Source: Chloroflexota bacterium
GTDB taxonomy: Bacteria > Chloroflexota > UBA6077 > JACCZL01
Direction: 5' to 3'
NCBI GenBank assembly: GCA_030447245.1
Contig: JAUJPG010000009.1
Location: 1-64,000 of the forward strand
DNA: 64,000 bases
Shown one piece after another: positions 18,354 through 25,959 of the stretch. Position 1 is the first letter of the stretch. Every line of letters begins with the position of its first letter. The position numbers and the translations under genes were made by a program. The notes beneath the pieces were generated by a model, which was not told where the DNA came from, made no database searches, and saw nothing but the letters and a program-made list of their open reading frames with translations.

Positions 18354-18575
18354 CTCCGAATCCGTAGGACTCGTGGCCGGCGACCGTCTGCCCTAACGGA
18401 CGGGGGAATGCCACGGCCGATCCCAGATAGGCCAGACACCCCGTCCCGGTGCTCCTCTTTCTGCCGAAACCTCGACGCATGTGCACCTTCCGGACGACAG
18501 GGTAAACCCTGGAGCCAGCTCCAGGGTCGAGGATGCTGGCGGGGCTAGGCTGTAAGATCCGGGATCCGGGGGCGT

Positions 18576-19856
18576 ATGGGCGTGGTAGCGCGACGGCTCG
18601 GTCGGGTGGTGGGTGCGTACGGCCGTGTGGCTCGCAGCCGTCCGTACTTCCCGCTCTGGCTGGGCCAGTTGTTGTCGAGCTTCGGCGACACGCTGCACTA
18701 CATCACGCTGGTGGTGCTCGTGTTCGAGCTCACTGGGCAGGGCGTCGCCGTAGCCGGACTGGTCGCTGCTGAGATCGTGCCCGTGCTGCTGCTCGGTCCG
18801 ATCGCCGGTGTCGTGATCGACCGCTACAGCCGAAAGGTGGTGCTGATCTGGGCGGACCTGGCCCGGGCGCTGCTGGTGCTCTCGCTGCTCTGGACACAAG
18901 GTCTCTGGCACGTCTACCTGGTTGCGGCCGGACTCGCCGCGGGGAACACGTTCTTCACCCCGACGGTGCAGGCGATCATCCCCGCTCTCACGACGGAGGA
19001 GCAGCGGCTGGCCGCCAACTCGGTCGCCTGGTCGACCGGACGGCTGGTCCAGATCATCGCGTCGGCGGTGGCCGGGGGATTGATCGCGCTCATCGGCACC
19101 GGACCGGCGTTCGCAGTCAACGCCGCCACGTTCGTCGCCTCGGCGCTCCTGATCGCGAGCCTGCGCATCCCGGCCCGCGCCGGCCAGGTCGACGCCGGTG
19201 CGACCCGGGGATTGGGCGCCTACCTTGCGGACGCGCGGGCAGGACTCGCCTTCGCCCTGCGGGACCCATTCGTGTCTCGCCTGCTCTTGGTCCAGGCGAT
19301 GGCCTCGCTCGCGACCGGCGCCACCGGGGCGCTGCTGGTGGTGTTGTCCGAGCGCCATCTCGGTCTCGCGCCGGCCGGGTTTGCCTGGCTGATCGGGGCG
19401 ATCGGAGCGGGGGCACTGCTCGGTCCGCTGATTCCGAACGCCCTGGCGCGAGACTACCGCGACCCGCGCTGGCTCTGCGTGCCGTACGTGCTGCGCGGTG
19501 TCGGAGACGTCCTGCTGGCGGTGTTCACCCCACTGCCGATCGCCGTGCTGCTGCTGTTCAGCTACGGGCTGAACACGTCGACCGGCGTGGTGGTGTTCAA
19601 CTCGACGGTACAGGGGGCAGTGCCCGACGCGGTGCGCGGGCGAGTGTTCACGCTCCTCGACGTGACCTGGCAGGCGATGCGGCTGCTGTCGCTGGCCCTG
19701 GGTGGCCTGCTGGTAGACGAGGTCGGCGTCCGGCCGGTGTTCTGGGTGGGCGGCGCGCTGCTCGTCTTCGCGGGCTCGCTCGGGCTCGTCCTGCTGAATC
19801 ACCGCGACGTTCTGGCCGGCGAAGATCCGCTACGAGGGTGCGGACGCGCGGGCTAG
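18576..19856 (+). CDS. MFS transporter (12 TM)
   Basis: A 426-residue membrane protein with about 12 hydrophobic segments. The N-terminal FPLWLGQLLSSFGDTLHYITLVVLVF block and the loop VIDRYSRKVVLIWADL (MFS motif A variant) place it with the enterobactin-exporter-like/macrolide-efflux MFS group. The substrate is unknown. The gene is convergent with the LysR gene, and the two coding ends overlap by 27 bp. The upstream 220 bases show no clear promoter I can name. Confidence 0.88.
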   Translation: MGVVARRLGRVVGAYGRVARSRPYFPLWLGQLLSSFGDTLHYITLVVLVFELTGQGVAVAGLVAAEIVPVLLLGPIAGVVIDRYSRKVVLIWADLARALLVLSLLWTQGLWHVYLVAAGLAAGNTFFTPTVQAIIPALTTEEQRLAANSVAWSTGRLVQIIASAVAGGLIALIGTGPAFAVNAATFVASALLIASLRIPARAGQVDAGATRGLGAYLADARAGLAFALRDPFVSRLLLVQAMASLATGATGALLVVLSERHLGLAPAGFAWLIGAIGAGALLGPLIPNALARDYRDPRWLCVPYVLRGVGDVLLAVFTPLPIAVLLLFSYGLNTSTGVVVFNSTVQGAVPDAVRGRVFTLLDVTWQAMRLLSLALGGLLVDEVGVRPVFWVGGALLVFAGSLGLVLLNHRDVLAGEDPLRGCGRAG

Positions 19857-20726
19857 TTCGAGGAGGCGGCGCTCCGCGGCCGACAGGCGCTTGTCGCGGC
19901 GGTACGTCGTGTACAGCGCGCGTCGGCACGACCAGGCCCACACGTCCAGCACGACGAGGTAGCCGGCGGCGAGCTCGGCGTCGGCCGCGCGCCGCGACAG
20001 AAGACCGATGCCCAACCCCGCGCGGACAGCCCGCTTGACCGCCTCGTTGCTGCCTAGCTCCATGGTGACTCGAGGCTCGAAGCCAGCGGCCTTCAGGGTC
20101 GCCTCGGCGGTCGCTCGCGTGGCCGAGCCGACCTCCCGCGCCACCAGTCCCGCGGCGACTAGCTCCGCCAGCGGGACGCCGCTTCTGCCTGCCAGCGCGT
20201 GATCGGGCGCCGCTAGCGGGACGATCTCGTCCTCGTCGAAGGCCTCGGCGACCAGGTCGGACGCTGCGGGGCGACCTCCGACGAAGCCGAGGTCGAGCTG
20301 GTGACTCCGAATCTCGGACACGATCGTTTCGGTGTTCGCGACGCGCACCGCCACCGACACACCGGGATGGAGGGTGCGAAAGCGGCCGATCAGCATCGGC
20401 AGCAGGTACTCGCCGATCGTCGAGCTGGCGCCAGCGGTCAAGTGGCCGCGCCTGACGTCGCGCAGATCGTCGAGGACGACCTCCATTTCCCGAGTCAGGC
20501 CAAAGATGCGCTCGGCGTAGTCGACCGCAAGCTGTCCGGCTTCGGTCAGTCGGATCCCTCGCGCTCGGCGCTCGATCAGGCCCTGCCCGTAGCGCCTCTC
20601 GAGCAGGGCCACCTGCGCCGAGATGGCGGGCTGGCTGATCGCCAGGGCATTGGCCGCGCGGGTGAAGCTGCCGTGTCGGGCAACCTCGAGGAAGAGCCGC
20701 AGTTGATGGAAGTTCGGCTCGTCCAT
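19830..20726 (-). CDS. LysR-family transcriptional regulator
   Basis: A 298-residue protein from ATG 20726. The winged HTH occupies residues ~5-64 (FHQLRLFLEVARHGSFTRAA, SQPAISAQV). A periplasmic-binding-like effector domain follows (GASSTIGEYLLPMLI, LDLGFVGG). It is divergent from the UGA-containing methyltransferase/DsrE cluster with only 108 bases between starts, the standard layout for a LysR regulator controlling its neighbour. The effector is unknown. CbbR/YwfM-like members have a similar effector entry. Its end overlaps the MFS gene. Confidence 0.9.
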   Translation of the reverse strand: MDEPNFHQLRLFLEVARHGSFTRAANALAISQPAISAQVALLERRYGQGLIERRARGIRLTEAGQLAVDYAERIFGLTREMEVVLDDLRDVRRGHLTAGASSTIGEYLLPMLIGRFRTLHPGVSVAVRVANTETIVSEIRSHQLDLGFVGGRPAASDLVAEAFDEDEIVPLAAPDHALAGRSGVPLAELVAAGLVAREVGSATRATAEATLKAAGFEPRVTMELGSNEAVKRAVRAGLGIGLLSRRAADAELAAGYLVVLDVWAWSCRRALYTTYRRDKRLSAAERRLLELARASAPS

Positions 20727-20744
20727 AACCTCTAGTGTATCGCT

Positions 20745-20789
20745 GCTAGCGGGAACCTGTCTTGGACAGGAGAGTCGAGTGACGCTAGC
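20745..20789. promoter_or_regulatory. nested inverted repeats in the lysR/methyltransferase gap
   Basis: Two nested inverted repeats occupy the divergent promoter gap. The outer is GCTAGCG (20745-20751) with CGCTAGC (20783-20789). The inner is CCTGTC (20756-20761) with GACAGG (20765-20770) around TTG. Such dyads are what LysR-type regulators bind. No promoter hexamers are obvious. Confidence 0.5.
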
Positions 20790-20834
20790 CTGATAGCGGT
20801 GGATGGTGTTCACGCGGCTGGATTGGGGGAAGAG

Positions 20835-21614
20835 ATGGGCACGACGCTAGGGCTCGACGTCGGCGTGCTGCGACGAGCCATCCAGCAAGAGTACGAGGAC
20901 GTCGCCGTCTGCCCCGCCAAGGGGTTCCACTTCCACACCGGCCGTCTGCTAGCCGAGCGGCTCGGGTATCCCGCCGAGGAGATCGACGCCGTGCCCGCGG
21001 GCTCGCTCGAGTCGTTCGCCGGCGTCGGCAACCCGTTCATCTTCGGCCACCTTCGGCCCGGTGAGACCGTCCTGGACGTCGGCTCGGGCGCCGGTTTCGA
21101 CAGCCTGATCGCGGCACGCCAGGTCGGCCCGGCCGGTCGGGTGATCGGCGTCGATATGACCGATGCGATGCTCGAGAAGGCGAGGGACGGGGCGCGGGCC
21201 ACCGGCCTGGACAACGTCGAGTTCCGCAAGGGATTGGTCGAGGAGCTGCCGCTCGATGACGCCAGCGTCGACGTGGTGATCTCCAACGGCGTGATCAACC
21301 TCTGCCCCGACAAGGAGGCGGTCCTTCGGGAGATCGCCCGCGTCCTGCGTCCGGGTGGGCGGCTCCAGATCGCGGACATCGTCGTCCAGAAGGCGGTGCC
21401 CCAGGCGGCGAAAGAGCAGATCGACCTCTGGACCGGTTGAATTGCCGGCGCTCTGCTGGAAGCAGAGTACGCGGCGCTCATGCAGGCGGCTGGCCTGGCG
21501 GAGATCGAGTTCTCGCGCGAGCGCTGGGACACCTTCGCCGACGCGCCGAGCGCCTCGAGCGCGGCAGCGTTCGGTACTCAAGGAGTGGCCCTCCGCGCGG
21601 TCAGACCAACATAG
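20835..21614 (+). CDS. ArsM-like methyltransferase with in-frame UGA (selenocysteine candidate)
   Basis: Read through UGA at 21438-21440 the protein is 259 residues, with Sec at 202. The core is a class I SAM methyltransferase: motif I TVLDVGSGAGFD (79-89), GVDMTDAMLEKA, LPLDDASVDVVISNGVINLCPDKEAV. These blocks are typical of arsenite-methyltransferase-like proteins. Relatives have a conserved Cys in the next segment, WTxCIAGAL; here the codon is UGA, then IAGALLEAEY and a normal family ending up to TAG 21612. ATG 20835 follows GGGGGAAG. A 6-7-bp hairpin with loop UGGAA lies 10 bases after UGA. A conventional call would stop at 21440 and lose about 57 residues. Whether the substrate is arsenic, selenium or something else is unknown. 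Confidence 0.85.
21451..21467 (+). promoter_or_regulatory. bacterial SECIS candidate 1
   Basis: CTCTGC (21451-21456) and GCAGAG (21462-21467) form a perfect stem, with a further G-U closing pair, around the loop UGGAA. The loop begins 16 bases after the UGA at 21438. That spacing and a loop with G residues fit the bacterial SECIS that binds SelB. Confidence 0.75.
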
Positions 21615-21670
21615 AGCGGGCCGAGCGCAGCCAGACGCGGGACTTCGGCAATTTGGATGAGGGAGGACGC

Positions 21671-22063
21671 ATGGCGAAGCTGTTGTACATCGGGACCTCC
21701 GGGACGGACGACCCGACCCGGGCCACGTTTCCGTTCTTGATGGCGATGAAGGAGCTGCAAAGGCTCATTCCTTGATGGCGTGAGGCCGCGATCGAGGCGA
21801 TCCCGGGGCTCATCCTCCAGGGTGAGGCCGCGCCACTGATCAAGGACAGCATCGCGGCACAGGTGCAGGGCATCGGCGTGCCGCCGCTGAAGGAGCTGCT
21901 GGAGTTCCTAGTTCAGCGGAACATCAGGATCTCGGTTTGAGGGCTCTGCGGACGGGCCCGTGGGGTCACAGAAGCAGACTTCGAGGGTAAGAACAGCGGC
22001 TTTGGGACGCCGGTCGACTCGGCCAATGCCCACGTCGAGTACGACCGCGTCATCTCCTACTGA
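21671..22063 (+). CDS. DsrE-family protein with two in-frame UGA codons (selenoprotein candidate)
   Basis: GGATGAGGGAGGACGC precedes ATG 21671. The full frame to the UGA stop at 22061 gives 130 residues, interrupted by UGA at codon 35 (21773) and codon 90 (21938). It is clearly DsrE-family: LLYIGTSGTDDPTRATFPFLMA, then QGEAAPLIKDSIAAQVQGIGVPPLKELL, RNIRISV-U-GLCGRARGVTEADFEGKN and a terminal DRVISY. In relatives codon 90 is the conserved Cys of a CGxC-type motif, so the product would have UxxC. The first UGA lies in an ~11-codon stretch (ELQRLIP-U-WRE) that family members seem to lack, so its status is less certain. It likely acts in sulfur or selenium relay or thiol redox. Confidence 0.82.
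21790..21802 (+). promoter_or_regulatory. SECIS candidate for the first DsrE UGA
   Basis: GATCG and CGATC pair perfectly around loop AGG, with the loop 20 bases after the UGA at 21773. The stem is short (5 bp). After the second UGA (21938) GGGCUC can pair with GGGCCC at 21941-21959, but that loop is closer to the codon than usual, so it is not listed as a separate element. Confidence 0.4.
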
Positions 22064-22145
22064 GATCGAGTACACGGTCGAACGTGGGACGTTACGGGGG
22101 TCGTTCCTCTGGCTGTGGCGATGTGGTGTGTAGCTGCTGACGCGG

Positions 22146-22931
22146 ATGCCGAGTGATCGGAGTGTGTTGGGTGTGAGGGCGGTCGCCGAGCTGACCGGGG
22201 ATGAGCTGCGGGCGGCCGTGCGCGACCGCTACGCGGCTGTCTCCCGGCAGCCCACGGCCGGCTACTCGTTCCGGGTTGGGCGGGAGTTCGCCGAGGCGCT
22301 CGGCTACCCACCCGAGCTACTCGAGGCTGTCCCGCCGTCGGCGACCATGGCGTTTACCGGCGTCGCCGCGCCGATTCTTCGGGCCGAGCTCTGCCCCGGC
22401 GAGTCCGTCCTGGACCTGGGCTGCGGCGGCGGCCTCGACCTGATCCTGGCGGCCCGTGCAGTCGGGTCAACGGGCAGGGCGGTTGGTGTGGACATGGTCG
22501 AGCCGATGGTCGCGCGAGCCAACGACAACCTCCGCACGCTGGGGCTCGGCTGGGCATTGGCGTGTGTCTCCTTCGCCGAGGCTTTGCCGCTTGCCGACCG
22601 GAGCGTCGACTGCGTGATCGCCAACGGCATCCTGAACCTGGCACCCGACAAGTCGGCCGTGCTGGCTGAGGTGGCGCGGGTCCTCCGTCCCGGTGGCCGC
22701 TTCGTCGTCGCCGAAACGACCCTGCGCCACGAGCTGCCGCCGGGCAGCATCCAGTGCCTCGAGGATTGGTTCCGCTGAATAGGCGGGGCCCTACCGGAAG
22801 CGTTGCTTCTGGAAGTGATCCAGGACTCCGGACTGGAGCCCATCGTCCTCGACCGTGGCCGCAACGCCCGCACCGGCTCCGAGGCGTCTCAGGTCTCGGT
22901 CATCCGCGCGCACCGTCGCCAGTCCCGATGA
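22146..22931 (+). CDS. second ArsM-like methyltransferase with in-frame UGA (selenocysteine candidate)
   Basis: Read through UGA at 22776-22778 the product is 261 residues, with Sec at 211. It is a paralogue of the methyltransferase at 20835: YSFRVGREFAEALGYPPELLEAVPPSATMAF, motif I SVLDLGCGGGLDLI, LPLADRSVDCVIANGILNLAPDKSAV. The UGA is at the same alignment position: EDWFR-U-IGGALPEALLLEVIQDSGL, against DLWTG-U-IAGALLEAEY in the first copy. About 50 more residues follow to UGA 22929. An 8-bp hairpin starts 15 bases after the UGA. The start may be ATG 22146 or a GTG at 22170. It is the last gene of the LysR-linked cluster. Confidence 0.83.
22794..22812 (+). promoter_or_regulatory. bacterial SECIS candidate 2
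   Basis: CCGGAAGC (22794-22801) and GCUUCUGG (22805-22812) form an uninterrupted 8-bp stem with one G-U pair and the apical loop GUU. The loop begins 23 bases after the UGA at 22776, inside the range known for bacterial SECIS elements. Confidence 0.72.
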
Positions 22932-23138
22932 ATCATCCAGCCTCGAGCGAGCAGGCGACTATAGCGAACACGTGCATGCAGATCGCGGGCAAGACCCGGG
23001 CGGCAGTACCGGCTGTGAATCCTCAGGAGACGCAGCGGCGGGCGCGGGAGCAGACCCGAACACGCTCGTCGTCGGCAGACGCGGCCCCGAGCGACTCCAG
23101 GCCAGCGGGATCATCCCCGCCGCCGCTCTTCCCGGCCG

Positions 23139-23750
23139 CTACTGCCCATGCCCCCCATGTCCGCCCGGCATGTGTGGGGGCGTCGGCTCCGCGTCCTCGG
23201 TGTATCCCCGCAGACGGGCGTAGGTGGTCACCTGCTCGTCGCTGAGCAATGGCTTGGTCAGCAAGTGGTACTTCAGGTGCGTAGCGCGGAGCTGGCCCTC
23301 GATCCGCCCGATTGCGGCGGTCTGCTGCTCCAACAGCTCGGCCGACATGCTGCCGTCCCGAAACGCCTCTTCCAGGGAGGCGTAGCGGTTCAGGAATTGC
23401 TCCCCGAGCGGGACTGCCTCGCCCTTCATCTGGTCAAACAGGGCCTGGACGGCGACGCGCTGCTCGTCGCTCAGGCCGAGCTCGACGGCAAGCTGGAGGA
23501 CGTGCATCGGGCCGGGATAGCCGTTGATCTCAGCGGGCCGGGCGAGCCCCATCCCCTGGCCGCCGCGGAAGGCGGCGATCTCCGCCTCGGTCAGCCCGCG
23601 CACTGACGTGGATTGCTGCCCGACGTACGGCGATGGGGTCAGGGTGGCGTGCATCTGGGCCTGGAGCGTCACCCGCGGCGGTCCGACCTGCACAATCAAC
23701 AGCACGGCGGCCAGCAGCGCCGCCGCGCTCAGCGCGATCCGTCGTCCCAT
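23139..23750 (-). CDS. Spy/CpxP-like periplasmic protein (heavy-metal sensor type)
   Basis: A 203-residue protein from ATG 23750 with AAGGAGG upstream. It has an N-terminal signal/anchor helix (IALSAAALLAAVLLIVQVG). A helical LTxxQ-like core follows, with LGLSDEQRVAVQALFDQMKGEAVPLGEQF and LLSDEQVTTYARLRGY. The tail ends PPHMPGGHGGHGQ, a likely metal-binding His/Met cluster. Such proteins are periplasmic chaperones or metal-binding accessory factors. It follows a MarR gene whose frame runs far into this one. Its position at the edge of the metal island fits a role in metal stress. Confidence 0.82.
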   Translation of the reverse strand: MGRRIALSAAALLAAVLLIVQVGPPRVTLQAQMHATLTPSPYVGQQSTSVRGLTEAEIAAFRGGQGMGLARPAEINGYPGPMHVLQLAVELGLSDEQRVAVQALFDQMKGEAVPLGEQFLNRYASLEEAFRDGSMSAELLEQQTAAIGRIEGQLRATHLKYHLLTKPLLSDEQVTTYARLRGYTEDAEPTPPHMPGGHGGHGQ

Positions 23751-24192
23751 CGTGATCGTCCTCCTTACTCTCGTCGATCGCACGCACCAGGATGTCCAGG
23801 GCGCGCTCGACCTTGTCACGATCGTCGGGCGAGATCTGGGCGGTGACCCGGGCGAAGTGCGCCGCTCGGGCATCCGCCACCTGCTCCGACACGCCCCGTC
23901 CCGCCTCGGTCAACCGAAGGTGGAGGATCCGTGCGTCCACGGGGTCGCGCTCGCGCAGGATCCATCCTCGCCCGTCCAGGTCGCCCACCAGACGGCTCAC
24001 GGTGCTCTTCTCGAGTCGAAGCCGGGCGCCAAGCTCGGACTGGGAGAGCGGCTCATCGTCCGCGAGCTCGGTCAGGGCGTGGGCCGCGGAGACGCTCATC
24101 GGTTGCCCGCACGGGGTGCGATCGGCCTGGAGCAGCCCGAATGCCCGGATCAGCCTGACCATCCGTTGCTGCAGTCCACCCGGGTCCGTCAT
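23530..24192 (-). CDS. MarR-family regulator with frame running into the next gene
   Basis: From ATG 24192 the first ~145 residues are a normal MarR winged HTH: LSQSELGARLRLEKSTVSRLVGDLDGRGWILRERDPVDARIL and a helical C-terminus to AIDESKEDD. The frame has no stop there and continues 74 more codons, out of frame, through the start of the Spy-like gene to 23530. That tail is Arg/Gly/Ala-rich and looks like antiframe reading, not domain. Either the stop has been lost by an indel near 23760 or a long overlap exists. It probably autoregulates and controls the Spy-like gene; GTTG-N-CAAC repeats lie upstream. Confidence 0.8.
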   Translation of the reverse strand: MTDPGGLQQRMVRLIRAFGLLQADRTPCGQPMSVSAAHALTELADDEPLSQSELGARLRLEKSTVSRLVGDLDGRGWILRERDPVDARILHLRLTEAGRGVSEQVADARAAHFARVTAQISPDDRDKVERALDILVRAIDESKEDDHDGTTDRAERGGAAGRRAVDCAGRTAAGDAPGPDARHPDPIAVRRAAIHVSARADRGGDRRLPRRPGDGARPAR

Positions 24193-24211
24193 GACCACCT
24201 CCGCGGAGATA

Positions 24212-24242
24212 GTTGTACGCGGCAACGGATTATGGTTGCAAC
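24212..24242. promoter_or_regulatory. inverted repeats upstream of marR
   Basis: Two dyads precede the MarR start: GTTG-7 bases-CAAC (24212-24226) and the perfect palindrome GTTGCAAC (24235-24242). On the minus strand a CATAAT, close to a -10 hexamer, lies between them. This would be a natural place for MarR autoregulation. Confidence 0.45.
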
Positions 24243-24375
24243 AAACAACGATCACCGCGGCGGTGGGCACCACTGGCTCGAGGCGCGGTGGGCGCGGTCA
24301 ATGCCAGCCTGACCGTCGGCACAACGCCCACGGGAGCGGGACCGGTCACTCCCGGCCGCCCCGCCCCCGCACAGA

Positions 24376-25104
24376 TCAGGCGGCCCGCATACCCGCGCCG
24401 CCGAGGAGCTTGCCGAAGAGCAGGCCGAGCACCGCCCAGAACAGGGTCAGCCCGGCCAGCGACAGCGCTCGGAACGTCGTCACGATCTCGAGCGGCATCC
24501 GCACGACGTCCGGGTTGCCGGGCATGCCCGCGTAGAGGAGCGCGCTCGACGCCAGCAGGATGGCGAGCATCGGCAGCCACGCACGGTAGTCGCCGCTAGG
24601 CAAACCCGTCCGCCGACCGAGCCCGCGGCCGGCCACCACCGCGACGGCCGCGGCGGCCACCGACAGCGCGAGGAACCCCAGGTACAGACCCTGCCGATAG
24701 GCAATCGTCTCCGGATCGCCCACGCCCGGCGGGCTCGCGGGGTACTTCAAGAAGGGCAGCAGTCCGATGGCCCAGTACCCGAGCAGGGCCATCACAAACC
24801 CCCGCCCGGAGGTGCTCGACGCCGGCAGCCAGGGATGGGCGACCTGGAACACCACCGCCAACAGCAGGGCCCAGGTCAGCCCGTACAGCAGCATACCGAC
24901 GACCAGGCCAACCTTCTGACCCGCGCGGCTCACGACGGGCTCGTCGTGGTCCGTCCCCGCCTCTGCTGCCTGCTCCTCGATCGCGATGGCGCGGTCGATC
25001 ACCGGCTCGGTGACCAGCAGGTGGAAGACTGCCGCCGTCAGGCCGGCGACCAGGCCCGCCACGAGCGCGGCCTTGAGGACGGTGCCGGGCGCCGGCGCGC
25101 GCAT
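24376..25104 (-). CDS. cbtA: CbtA-family membrane protein (putative cobalt transporter subunit)
   Basis: A 242-residue protein with about six membrane segments from ATG 25104. CbtA-type features: the first helix VLKAALVAGLVAGLTAAVFHLLVTEPVI with the EPVIDRAIAIEE turn, then GLVVGMLLYGLTWALLLAVVF and GLLPFLKYPASPPGVGDPETI. CbtA and CbtB are usually found together, downstream of a cobalamin riboswitch in many bacteria, and were proposed as a cobalt uptake system. CbtB lies 8 bases upstream here. I find no cobalamin riboswitch, so cobalt specificity is uncertain in this setting of copper genes. Confidence 0.85.
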   Translation of the reverse strand: MRAPAPGTVLKAALVAGLVAGLTAAVFHLLVTEPVIDRAIAIEEQAAEAGTDHDEPVVSRAGQKVGLVVGMLLYGLTWALLLAVVFQVAHPWLPASSTSGRGFVMALLGYWAIGLLPFLKYPASPPGVGDPETIAYRQGLYLGFLALSVAAAAVAVVAGRGLGRRTGLPSGDYRAWLPMLAILLASSALLYAGMPGNPDVVRMPLEIVTTFRALSLAGLTLFWAVLGLLFGKLLGGAGMRAA

Positions 25105-25112
25105 GCTCGGGC

Positions 25113-25316
25113 TCAGTGGCAGGGGAAGGCCGCGGCGTGGCGGGCGTCGTGGAGCGCCTCGTGGATCAGGTTCTGAGCGTAGGCGACGTCGCCCTGGGCC
25201 AGGCTGAGCAGCAGCCCCTGGTCCATCCCGACGACGTACAGCCCAACGAGGCCGAGCAAGGCAAGCAGCAGGCTCGGCTGCGTCCAACGGAGCGCCGGTG
25301 TTCGGACGTGTGGCAT
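25113..25316 (-). CDS. cbtB: CbtB-family small membrane protein
   Basis: A 67-residue protein with one membrane helix (PSLLLALLGLVGLYVVGMDQGLLLSL) and the family C-terminus ALHDARHAAAFPCH, where His residues and a terminal Cys-His pair can bind metal. It is immediately upstream of cbtA and certainly co-transcribed. The start is ATG 25316 with CAGGAG a few bases upstream. The family usually ends in a CH-rich tail of this kind; the role is presumed metal capture for CbtA. Confidence 0.85.
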   Translation of the reverse strand: MPHVRTPALRWTQPSLLLALLGLVGLYVVGMDQGLLLSLAQGDVAYAQNLIHEALHDARHAAAFPCH

Positions 25317-25334
25317 GGCTCCTGTTTCCCTCCA

Positions 25335-25354
25335 ACGGACGTCCCACGGACGTC
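25335..25354. repeat. direct repeat ahead of cbtB
   Basis: ACGGACGTC occurs twice, at 25335-25343 and 25346-25354, two bases apart, just upstream of the cbtB start. Because GGACGTCC is itself palindromic, the unit also forms a dyad. It could be an operator for cbtBA; no regulator is identified. Confidence 0.35.
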
Positions 25355-25500
25355 GAAGATCAGCACGATCTGGTCGGCATGATAGCGCAGCCGCGCCATC
25401 CGAGTCCCGCGCCGCCGCGGCTGCTGCTGGCGGTCGCGGCCGCCGCCGACACCGCTGGCCGGGCCGAGCACGGTGGGGTTACGCTTAGGAGGTGGCTGAC

Positions 25501-25890
25501 GTGCATCACACGGTCCGACCGGCAGCGCTCGCCCGCTGGGCCGGCCTGATGCTGGTCGCACTCCTGAGCCATCTGGCGTTGATGGCCTCGCCGCTGCATG
25601 TCGCGGCCATGGACGCTGACCAGGGCGCAATGGCCGAGATGGCGACGAGTATGGACGGCGATCTGTCGAGCATGCCGTCGGGGCTCTGCCTTGCCGGCTC
25701 GAGCAACTGCATGATCGAGTGGGCATCGCCGGCGTCAAAGCTGTCGATCCACGCGCTCCTCGGTCCAGCGCTGCCCGATCGGCCGCTGTCGCTGGTTGGG
25801 GACGCCCTTGTGCCCGCTCCGTCGCCATATGCTCTGGGGCCGCCCGCGTTGGTCGACGTGCAGGTGGTTCTGCAGGTGTTCCGAATCTAG
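25501..25890 (+). CDS. small secreted or membrane protein, DUF2946-like
   Basis: 129 residues from GTG 25501, set by AGGAGG nine bases upstream. There is an N-terminal hydrophobic helix (WAGLMLVALLSHLALMASPLHVAAM) followed by a Met-rich stretch (MDADQGAMAEMATSMDGDLSSMPSG) and a Cys pair (LCLAGSSNC). Such proteins often sit next to copper genes and are called heavy-metal-associated, without known activity. It is divergent from cbtBA and the first gene before the cupredoxin selenoprotein candidate. Confidence 0.6.
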   Translation: MHHTVRPAALARWAGLMLVALLSHLALMASPLHVAAMDADQGAMAEMATSMDGDLSSMPSGLCLAGSSNCMIEWASPASKLSIHALLGPALPDRPLSLVGDALVPAPSPYALGPPALVDVQVVLQVFRI

Positions 25891-25959
25891 ACGTGGTCGC
25901 CGGCAGGTAACCGCCTGCCCGACCCCGCGTTCGGTCGACACCTGAAAGGACACCGCCAC

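Noticed and set aside
25317-25500. Cobalamin riboswitch upstream of cbtB
   Set aside because: The characteristic B12-box and conserved aptamer segments are not found in the cbtB leader; only a direct repeat is seen.
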